DNA of 64,000 nt from Acidianus sp. HS-5 (lineage in GTDB: Archaea > Thermoproteota > Thermoprotei_A > Sulfolobales > Sulfolobaceae): the NCBI RefSeq assembly GCF_021655615.1, contig NZ_AP025245.1, positions 2,480,001-2,544,000 of the forward strand, read 5' to 3'. How positions within the stretch are numbered: the stretch's first letter is position 1; each line of letters begins with the position of its first letter. The notes under the pieces are model-generated. The model made no database searches, was not told the DNA's origin, and was given only the letters and a program-made list of their open reading frames with translations. Below, one piece after another: positions 57,962-64,000 of the stretch. The position numbers and the translations under genes were made by a program.

Positions 57962-58173
57962 AAGCAAAAGTTATGCAAACCATACGTTTATATTATACTG
58001 TAATAATACCCACGTAATTTTTTACGTAAGTAATACGAGATTGGGATTAAGAATTATGTGCACTTTATATTTAAAAGTCAAATCTACAGTAGAAGAGGGT
58101 TCACTATTTAACATAATCTATTGCAGAATAATTAGGAGAAAAATTATTAATAAGATATCCTAATACCATTGCG
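57962..58173. promoter_or_regulatory. Divergent gar1 / coiled-coil gene intergenic region
   Basis: 212 bp between divergent genes. Contains TATA-like strings for gar1 (TATAATATAAACG on the minus strand, about 57984-57996) and for the coiled-coil gene (TTTATATTTAAAAG, 58065-58078). A short perfect hairpin ACGTAA-TTTT-TTACGT lies at 58012-58027. No gene or C/D RNA is seen. Confidence 0.35.
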
Positions 58174-59082
58174 ATGAGTAATTCGGCTACTAGTAGTGCA
58201 GAAGAAGCTATTTATAAGAAAATAGCTGAAGTAAAAGATGAAATTTCTAAGTTAAAACAAGAAAAAGCGCAAGCTTTAGAAGATTTGAATAAATTAAAAC
58301 AAAAGAAACTAGAAAAAATAGAGAAGATTAAAGGAATTAGATCTCAAATAGATACTGTGAGGAATGAATTTTCGCTTAGACTAGAGGAATTAAAGAAGCT
58401 CAAAGATAGGAGGCAGCAATTATTACAGGAAATTCAAGGAATGAGAAAACAGTTTGATGAAATAAAGTCTATACTTCAGAAAACGCAAGGCTTAGATATA
58501 GATGCTATAGAAAGGAGAATACAAAGTTTGGAATGGAGATTACAAACTTCTTCATTACCTTTAGATGAGGAGAAGAGAATTGTGCAAAAAATCGCAGAAT
58601 TAGAGAAAAAGCTTGGAGAAGCGAGGAAGATGCTTGAAATTAAGGAGAAGGGAACATTAGAAAGAGCTGAATATTTAGCTAAAAGAATAGAATTATCAAC
58701 GATAAGACAACAAATAGCAAGCATAGTTACTGAGTTATCTCAGAAAAGGAATATATTAAACTCATTAAAGGAAGATAGAGAGAAGACTAAAAAAGAGATT
58801 GATGAAATAAACAAGCAAATAGAAGAAACCAGAAATAAGATAGGCAATGTAAATAATCAGATAAAGGAAAAGAATACAGAGATCGAGAAATATATAAAGC
58901 AGTTAAAAGGAGAGAAAGTAGAAACTACACAAAGACCAAGCAGGGAAGAAATTATAGAGAAGAAAAAGAAGATTGCAGAAGATAAACTAAAGTCGGGCCA
59001 GAGGCTCACTTTTGAGGAACTTTTAATACTTTATGGCGAAAATGATAAGGAAGATGGCAAAGACAATAATAATATATATTGA
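58174..59082 (+). CDS. Archaeal coiled-coil protein (COG1340-like)
   Basis: 302 residues, nearly all long coiled coil (about 10-250) rich in E, K, Q and I heptads, then a short C-terminal domain REEIIEKKKKIAEDKLKSGQRLTFEELLILYG. This matches the archaeal COG1340 family of uncertain function. No membrane segment. It overlaps the DUF373 membrane protein gene by 29 bp, a pairing that suggests a shared process, perhaps anchoring the coiled coil at the membrane; this is inference. Confidence 0.75.
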   Translation: MSNSATSSAEEAIYKKIAEVKDEISKLKQEKAQALEDLNKLKQKKLEKIEKIKGIRSQIDTVRNEFSLRLEELKKLKDRRQQLLQEIQGMRKQFDEIKSILQKTQGLDIDAIERRIQSLEWRLQTSSLPLDEEKRIVQKIAELEKKLGEARKMLEIKEKGTLERAEYLAKRIELSTIRQQIASIVTELSQKRNILNSLKEDREKTKKEIDEINKQIEETRNKIGNVNNQIKEKNTEIEKYIKQLKGEKVETTQRPSREEIIEKKKKIAEDKLKSGQRLTFEELLILYGENDKEDGKDNNNIY

Positions 59083-60103
59083 TATAGATGACGATTTAAG
59101 CTTAGCAGGTATTCAATCTCCAGTGATAGGAGAGGCTAGCGTTAAAGAAGCTATAGATAAAGCATCGGAAATTATGGCAGACGATTCGGACTTTAATTCA
59201 ATGATAGTTGCCTATAATATATACAGGAAGATGAAAAAAGAAGGACAAGACGTCGAAATAGTATTTTTTGCAGGCTCTCAGAAAGGAGGATTAGATGCTC
59301 AAAGAAAGATATCATCACAGTTAGACGAGATAATAAAAGAGTTGAATCCACAAGATGGCATAATTGTTTATGATAGCCCAGAAGACGCTAAGGCATTACC
59401 CATAATACAATCTAGGTTGAAAATTTCTGGAGTACAAAGAGTTATAGTAGAGCAACATAGAGGTGTGGAAGAGACTTATATCCTTTTAGGTAAATATCTT
59501 AGAAAGATCTTAAACGAACCGAGATATTCAAGGATTTTTTTAGGAGTGCCGGGCGGAATACTTTTTGCCGTAGGAATTCTGGAGGTCTTAGGTTTAATTT
59601 CGTATATAGTACCAGTTATCACTATTCTTATTGGCAGCGCTATGATAATTAGGGGATTCAGCTTAGACGATATGATGGAAAAGTGGTGGGAAAACTCTAC
59701 AATAATGGTAATAGCGGCATTACTTTCTTCAATATCTTTTGCAATATCTCTTATTAATGGGTATTTTACATTTATTTCTATTAAAGGCAATAGTATATAT
59801 GTAGTTTCTACAGTCATCTCTTCTATGTTACCGTATATTACGTTTAGCGTTTTAATATTACTGGGAGCTAAGGCGCTATCGAGTGCATTAGATAAAAGTA
59901 TAAAATTGTTTCATGAAATTATAAAAATTAGTGCAATAATAATTTCATATTATATTATAACAGATGTATTAAAAAACTTGGAAGAAGGAATTTATATAAT
60001 TCAATTCCAGTCATTTTATACTTTAACAATTTCCTCAATGATATTAATTTTTGCTTACATACTGCTCAATTTAATGGAAAAATACAAATTTAATTCAGCT
60101 TAA
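59054..60103 (+). CDS. DUF373 membrane protein
   Basis: 349 residues from ATG 59054 (AAGG upstream). The soluble N-terminal half (AKTIIIYIDIDDDLSLAG with a DxDDD acidic cluster, VFFAGSQKGGLDAQRK) is the DUF373 core and may bind metal or nucleotide; the C-terminal half has about six or seven hydrophobic helices (about 170-345). ATG 59033 is possible but overlaps more of the coiled-coil gene. Family function is unknown. Confidence 0.75.
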   Translation: MAKTIIIYIDIDDDLSLAGIQSPVIGEASVKEAIDKASEIMADDSDFNSMIVAYNIYRKMKKEGQDVEIVFFAGSQKGGLDAQRKISSQLDEIIKELNPQDGIIVYDSPEDAKALPIIQSRLKISGVQRVIVEQHRGVEETYILLGKYLRKILNEPRYSRIFLGVPGGILFAVGILEVLGLISYIVPVITILIGSAMIIRGFSLDDMMEKWWENSTIMVIAALLSSISFAISLINGYFTFISIKGNSIYVVSTVISSMLPYITFSVLILLGAKALSSALDKSIKLFHEIIKISAIIISYYIITDVLKNLEEGIYIIQFQSFYTLTISSMILIFAYILLNLMEKYKFNSA

Positions 60104-60295
60104 TTTACCGACTTTATCTCTAACTTCTATAGGTAAATCTTCTAGTTTTTTAACTAGTGCATTTCTAGGTTTTCTAATATTCCTTCCTATTACTATATAT
60201 GAGTCTGGAGAATTCTCATCCCTATTTTTTAGAACTCTTACTTTTATGAAATATTTTCCTGTGTCCACGTAAACGTATTTATTATGCTTTAGCAT
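60095..60295 (-). CDS. Small conserved protein, DUF5622-like
   Basis: 66 residues: NKYVYVDTGKYFIKVRVLKNRD, then SYIVIGRNIRKPRNALVKKLEDLP. Small basic beta protein that resembles a Sulfolobales-restricted family I remember as DUF5622; the name is tentative. It overlaps the DUF373 stop by 9 bp and lies 23 bp after TBP, with which it shares direction. Function unknown. Confidence 0.6.
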   Translation of the reverse strand: MLKHNKYVYVDTGKYFIKVRVLKNRDENSPDSYIVIGRNIRKPRNALVKKLEDLPIEVRDKVGKLS

Positions 60296-60318
60296 AAGAA
60301 TGAGTAAGAAAAAGATGT

Positions 60319-60912
60319 TTATATTTCTAATTCTTCTTCCTCTTCTATGGGCTTTATACAGTCTAACTCATTTAATTTATCGAATATTTTCTTTACTGCT
60401 TTGTATACTTCTTCTTCTCTCTTTGCTCCAGTTATTACCATCTTTCCACTACTAAAAATCAGAAGTACTACTCTTGGGTCATCCATTCTGAATATTAATC
60501 CTGGGAATTGCTCTGGTTCATACATGTTATTCTCAAGTAAGAACGCAGCTTTATCTAAATTAACATGAACGTGCATGTTAGCTGAAGCTACAATGTTTTG
60601 TATCTGTATTTTCGGTTTTCCGGTTATTTTTATTCCATATTTCTTCAAAGTCTTTATTATCCTTTTTACAGCTTTTATCAACTCTTCAGTGCTCTTTGCT
60701 CCAGTCACTACCATCTTACCAGATTTAAATATGAGAGAAGTAACCTTGGGGCTTTCAAGTCTAAATATTAATCCTGGGAACTGATCTGGATCATATTCAA
60801 CATTAGGTACACTTCTTTCCATTGCGTATAAATCTAGTTGTTGATCTAGAGTAACCGTAGCTACAATATTTTCTATGCTTATAATTGGTTTATAAGTAAT
60901 GGAGTTAGAGAT
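60319..60912 (-). CDS. tbp: TATA-binding protein
   Basis: General factor that recognises archaeal TATA boxes. Two direct repeats are visible: PDQFPGLIFRL...LIFKSGKMVVTGAKS and PEQFPGLIFRM...LIFSSGKMVITGAKR, with IVASANMHVHVNLD in the second, and an acidic tail EEEEELEI. The first ATG (60822) would delete the conserved strand ISIENIVATVTLDQQLDLYA, which is encoded in frame just upstream. No ATG, GTG or TTG occurs between that segment and the stop at 60915-60913; ATC 60912, six bases after GGTG, gives about 197 residues, the normal length. ATT 60900 is an alternative. Identity is secure; the start is inferred. Confidence 0.9.
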   Translation of the reverse strand: MSNSITYKPIISIENIVATVTLDQQLDLYAMERSVPNVEYDPDQFPGLIFRLESPKVTSLIFKSGKMVVTGAKSTEELIKAVKRIIKTLKKYGIKITGKPKIQIQNIVASANMHVHVNLDKAAFLLENNMYEPEQFPGLIFRMDDPRVVLLIFSSGKMVITGAKREEEVYKAVKKIFDKLNELDCIKPIEEEEELEI

Positions 60913-60960
60913 TCAAATCACCAATATAAATATCTTATATACTCATTTATAAACCCATAT

Positions 60961-61707
60961 TTAAACTACAATATTCTTTAAAAGCTCTAATTTTGGGAAC
61001 TCCATTATCCCTTCTCCTTCAATTATCACATAAGGCTTAGCTTCCTCTAAAATACCATAATTCCTTACTATCGGGCTCATATAATTATTATGAATTAATG
61101 AAATATCATTACCCGCTTGATAACTTCCGATAGAGGGTAAGATTAAAACTTTTGATCCATTTTTTAAAGGTACAATTAAAAATGCTTGTAGTTTCCTTGA
61201 GAAACCTAATTTATCTCTAAGGGAGATTCTAGGATGTTCATGTCCTATTATATAAATAGTGTTCTCTCTAGGTTCTACATCTTTATGCCCATGAAAAATT
61301 ATCATGTTATCGACTTGTAATTCATCTCTTATTTCTATATCAAACTTATCTGTTACTAGAGAAATGTAGTTATCATGGTTTCCTCTTATCAATGTTAACT
61401 TAATTCCTAGGTCTTTTATTTGAGAAAGTGCAGAAATCAAATCTTCCTTTTCTTGTCTTCCTAGTCCATTGAATATATGTTTAAAATCTCCATCAACTAT
61501 TATATTATATGTATTAAATTCTTTAACTACTTTATTTACAACATCTAAAAATTTTTTCTTCTGTACTCTAGGTAAAAAAATTCCTTTCCTAGCCATTTCT
61601 TCTTCATAACCTATATGAACATCTGAAATTACTGCAGTATCAATACTTTTAATGTATACTGCTGGTATATCTCCTTCAATGTAAACCCCCTTCTCGATTT
61701 CAATCAT
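60961..61707 (-). CDS. Metallophosphoesterase (COG1407-like)
   Basis: 248-residue calcineurin-like phosphoesterase: AVISDVHIGYEEE (metal motif I), VDGDFKH (II, with D replacing the usual second G of GDxK), IRGNHDNY (III), and IFHGHKD and IIGHEHPRI (histidine motifs). COG1407 proteins are typical archaeal nucleases or phosphatases, sometimes near Lhr helicases; none is here. ATG 61707 lies six bases after GGTG. Substrate unknown. Confidence 0.8.
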   Translation of the reverse strand: MIEIEKGVYIEGDIPAVYIKSIDTAVISDVHIGYEEEMARKGIFLPRVQKKKFLDVVNKVVKEFNTYNIIVDGDFKHIFNGLGRQEKEDLISALSQIKDLGIKLTLIRGNHDNYISLVTDKFDIEIRDELQVDNMIIFHGHKDVEPRENTIYIIGHEHPRISLRDKLGFSRKLQAFLIVPLKNGSKVLILPSIGSYQAGNDISLIHNNYMSPIVRNYGILEEAKPYVIIEGEGIMEFPKLELLKNIVV

Positions 61708-61747
61708 TTCAAACACCTTTTATATCTCATTAATATAAATATGCAAA

Positions 61748-62506
61748 ATGCTCTACTTTATAGGCTTAGGTTTGGCTAAAAAATTTCTTACTCAAGCTTC
61801 AATAGACGTAATGAAAAAAGTTGATGTTTTATATCTTGATTCTTATACTTCTCTTTCTTGTGATATAAATAAAGACTATCTAGAAAAATTATTACAAAGG
61901 CAGATTATTCTTGCAGATAGGAATGTTCTTGAAAACAATTCAAGGGACATAATGAAACTCTTAGGTGAAGGCAAATCTGTAGGCATAGCTACTGTAGGAG
62001 ATCCAATGATAGCAACAACTCACGTGAGTTTAGCTACAGAGGCAAAATCTAAAGGATATAATATATTTGTAGTTCCTGGAATTTCGGTACATTGTTATAT
62101 AATTTCAAAATCTATGTTATCTTCATATAAATTCGGTAGATCTGTTACAGTTGTATATCCATATAATGGAATTATTGATACTACTCCTTATGAGGTTATA
62201 AAGGATAACTCTTCTAGAGGACTCCATACAATTCTTTATCTAGATTTGAAAGAAGGAAAGCCTATGGCTGCAAGCGATGCAATTTCGCTCCTATTAAAAA
62301 TGGAAGGAATAAAAAAGGAAGGGATTATAACGCCAGATATGCAGATAATTGTGGGCCAAAGATTAGGCTGCGAGGATGAGGAAGTTAAAGCTTTAACAGT
62401 AAGCGAAGCAATAGAATATAAATATAAAGATCCACCTCACATTATAATTGTTCCGTCTAGAAATCTTCATTATATGGAGGTTGAAGCTTTGAAATGTCTT
62501 CGCTAA
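61748..62506 (+). CDS. dph5: Diphthine synthase
   Basis: SAM-dependent methyltransferase that builds diphthamide on elongation factor 2. The 252-residue protein starts LYFIGLGLAKKFLT, has VGIATVGDPMIATTH, VVPGISVHCYI, and LYLDLKEGKPM, all as in archaeal DphB/Dph5. It is 40 bp from the divergent phosphoesterase and overlaps the RibL-like gene by 13 bp. Confidence 0.95.
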   Translation: MLYFIGLGLAKKFLTQASIDVMKKVDVLYLDSYTSLSCDINKDYLEKLLQRQIILADRNVLENNSRDIMKLLGEGKSVGIATVGDPMIATTHVSLATEAKSKGYNIFVVPGISVHCYIISKSMLSSYKFGRSVTVVYPYNGIIDTTPYEVIKDNSSRGLHTILYLDLKEGKPMAASDAISLLLKMEGIKKEGIITPDMQIIVGQRLGCEDEEVKALTVSEAIEYKYKDPPHIIIVPSRNLHYMEVEALKCLR

Positions 62507-63162
62507 AAGATAGAGTAATTAAATATATTAAAGGAATGAACGATAGATTATCAAAAATTAACATACAAGAATATCAGAAGATTATAGATTTAGCTAGACA
62601 GTACACTGAAGACGCTAAATATTATTTGGATAAGGGCGACGTAGAGACTGCAATAGTGGATATTGCATATGCGGAAGGCTTATTGGATGCAATACTTATC
62701 AGTACTAATAAGGATCCAGATTCTGATATATCAAAAAAGGTGTTTGTAGGTGGAACGTTTGATATAATACATCCAGGTCACATAGAATTCTTAAGAGAAG
62801 CTTCAAGATTAGGAAGAGTTTACGTATCTGTAGCTAGAGATAAGAATTCTGAAAAAATTAAGGGAAGAAAACCTATAAACGATGAAGAGCAGAGACTGGA
62901 AGTTGTAAAAAATATTAGATATGTTTATGATGCATTTTTAGGGGATGAGAAGGACTTTATCAAGAGCGTTGAAAGAGTTAAACCAGATATAATTTTCCTA
63001 GGTCCAGATCAACATGTCAATATAGAGGAATTTAAGAAGGACTTAGAAAAAAGGGGTATAAATGCTGAAATAGTTAGGATGCCAGAAAGGGTAAATAAAT
63101 GGAAACATAGTAGTACTACTTCGATAATAAACGAGATTATATCCAGATATTGTAAATCTTAA
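62494..63162 (+). CDS. ribL: DUF357-cytidylyltransferase fusion, likely FAD synthetase RibL
   Basis: 222 residues: an N-terminal helical DUF357 domain (about 20-72; YTEDAKYYLDKGDVETAIVDIA) and a C-terminal nucleotidyltransferase with GGTFDIIHPGHIEFL (86-100) and KHSSTTSII. Archaeal FAD synthetase RibL has this small HIGH-motif domain. The neighbouring convergent gene encodes riboflavin kinase RibK, whose product FMN is the RibL substrate, which supports the call. Other cytidylyltransferases (for example glycerol-phosphate) remain possible. Confidence 0.75.
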   Translation: MSSLKDRVIKYIKGMNDRLSKINIQEYQKIIDLARQYTEDAKYYLDKGDVETAIVDIAYAEGLLDAILISTNKDPDSDISKKVFVGGTFDIIHPGHIEFLREASRLGRVYVSVARDKNSEKIKGRKPINDEEQRLEVVKNIRYVYDAFLGDEKDFIKSVERVKPDIIFLGPDQHVNIEEFKKDLEKRGINAEIVRMPERVNKWKHSSTTSIINEIISRYCKS

Positions 63163-63815
63163 ATTAAAGCTTCTATTAATACTTCATCCCCATCTTTAAG
63201 GGAAAGTTTTTCTCTCAAAAAATAAGGTGAAATTACCTCTATTACACTCTTGGGATGAGTAGTTCTCAGAGGTATGACAATTGCTGCAGGTTCAAGATCG
63301 TTTATTCTTGCGGGATAAGCTTTTACTGCACCCAGAACTCTGTTCTCATCTCTATATTCTGGAATGTTTATATACCTTGACGTGTCCAAACGTAATCTGT
63401 TTTCAAACGAAATTCTATCATAAATAACTATATTTAATGTTCCAGGGTACGGAGTAAATCCTAGAAATTTTTTAAAAGAATTCTCATAATATGGTAAAGA
63501 GAGAAATAGTTTACCTTCTCCTAAACCCGATGTAGCTTTTCCTTTAATTCTTATCTCATGTTGGAACGATATTGCGGACGATATTTCATTTAGACAATCT
63601 AAAAGTAATTTTTCGCCCTTTTCTGTAAGCCTTATTATTTCTCCATCTTTAGTCTCAATTCTAATTATCAAATCAGCATCTTCTAATTCTTTTAATTTTC
63701 TGGATACAGATTGTTGAGAAATATTGAACTCTTTTGCCAAAAGTTGTTGAGTTACTTCTCCTTTTTCTTTTACTAAATTTATTATCTTACTTAATGTACA
63801 AATTTCAGCTAGCAT
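63159..63815 (-). CDS. ribK: CTP-dependent riboflavin kinase with HTH domain (RbkR-like)
   Basis: 218 residues. About 1-75 is a winged helix (GEVTQQLLAKEFNISQQSVSRKL, then DLIIRIETKDGEIIRLTEKG); about 85-218 is the archaeal riboflavin kinase (IKGKATSGLGEGKLFLSLPYY, FTPYPGTLNIVI, AAIVIPLRTTHPKSVIEVI). Such fusions are known as RbkR, both enzyme and regulator of riboflavin genes in archaea. It overlaps the RibL-like gene by 4 bp tail to tail, and its ATG overlaps the stop of the upstream partial gene. Confidence 0.9.
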   Translation of the reverse strand: MLAEICTLSKIINLVKEKGEVTQQLLAKEFNISQQSVSRKLKELEDADLIIRIETKDGEIIRLTEKGEKLLLDCLNEISSAISFQHEIRIKGKATSGLGEGKLFLSLPYYENSFKKFLGFTPYPGTLNIVIYDRISFENRLRLDTSRYINIPEYRDENRVLGAVKAYPARINDLEPAAIVIPLRTTHPKSVIEVISPYFLREKLSLKDGDEVLIEALI

Positions 63816-64000
63816 TGATTATTACCTGAACCTAGCTCTGCTTCAGCATATTCTCCGTGTATATCATCTTCAATATCTTTAGTTTCCCAGTTCCATTTAT
63901 TACTCCATGCATTACCTATCTGTATAGGTTTATCCAGTTTACTTAATAGAACAATTCTACTGGGTACATGCTCTGAAATAATCTTATATCCAGTATACTT
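63809..64000 (-). CDS. Partial unknown protein (C-terminal 63 residues)
   Basis: An open frame enters from the right edge and ends with TAG at 63811-63809, overlapping the RibK start by 7 bp. The visible end includes KYTGYKIISEHVPSRIVLL, SNKWNWETKDIEDD and EAELGSGNNQC. Tryptophan- and acid-rich; I do not recognise it. The overlap implies co-transcription with ribK. Confidence 0.6.
   Translation of the reverse strand, partial: KYTGYKIISEHVPSRIVLLSKLDKPIQIGNAWSNKWNWETKDIEDDIHGEYAEAELGSGNNQC

Noticed and set aside
58012..58027. Hairpin ACGTAA-TTTT-TTACGT read as a terminator
   Set aside because: It lies between divergent genes, upstream of both, so termination is not expected; stem is short and AT-rich.

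Overview
This window is core chromosome of a hyperthermoacidophilic crenarchaeon of the order Sulfolobales. The evidence is the ESCRT cell-division locus cdvA-cdvB-cdvC with a separate cdvB2 paralogue, the archaeal basal transcription set (TBP, TFB, an RPC39-like TFE-beta, Rpo6), thermosome, reverse-type trp operon trpB2-A-D-F-E-G-C, archaeal GatDE, Nop5/fibrillarin/Gar1, GGTG-type Shine-Dalgarno sites, leaderless promoters and AT-rich DNA. I cannot fix the genus; an Acidianus-, Saccharolobus- or Sulfurisphaera-like genome would fit.

Layout. 1-2.9 kb: cdvABC. 2.9-7.3 kb: topoisomerase IA, Rpo6, class V aminotransferase and SerA on the minus strand. 7.5-10.8 kb: Ogg2 glycosylase and several small unassigned genes, then a geranylgeranyl-reductase-like flavoprotein. 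10.9-20.8 kb: valS, then an aminotransferase plus the full trp operon. 20.8-27.4 kb: acylphosphatase, inositol-phosphate synthase, PEP synthase, cdvB2, a UbiD decarboxylase. 27.4-35.4 kb: thrC-lysC-asd-PHP-nreA operon, argF, a winged-helix protein and an NAD-kinase-like protein. 35.5-43.2 kb: small DNA- or metal-binding proteins, a TtuA-like protein without a PP-loop, thermosome, argS and tRNA-Arg. 43.3-44.4 kb: the only mobile-element scar, a decayed fusellovirus-type integrase N-terminus abutting tRNA-Arg(GCG), then DUF1059 genes. 44.5-51.9 kb: class II ribonucleotide reductase, gatE-gatD, ribosomal eS30. 52-64 kb: nop5-flpA, trm1, TFE-beta/TFB/Gar1, a coiled-coil/DUF373 pair, TBP, dph5, and the flavin pair RibL-like/RibK.

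How it works together. The window encodes both the protein core of the C/D RNP methylation machine (Nop5, fibrillarin) and, by my reading, three or four C/D-box guide RNA candidates in gaps between genes; one guide matches the 16S rRNA decoding region as I remember it. Nearly all convergent gene pairs overlap at their 3' ends; the two that do not are separated by a C/D candidate.

Most notable for follow-up: (1) the integrase relic and an A3-C70 mismatch in its tRNA; (2) TBP, PEP synthase and topoisomerase IA, whose conserved N-termini extend upstream of any ATG/GTG/TTG so that an ATT/ATC/ATA start seems required; (3) the PP-loop-less TtuA-like protein; (4) a recurring four-cysteine module in two unassigned proteins. 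I saw no CRISPR array, intact insertion sequence, toxin-antitoxin pair or defence island. I did not find a clear new multi-gene system.
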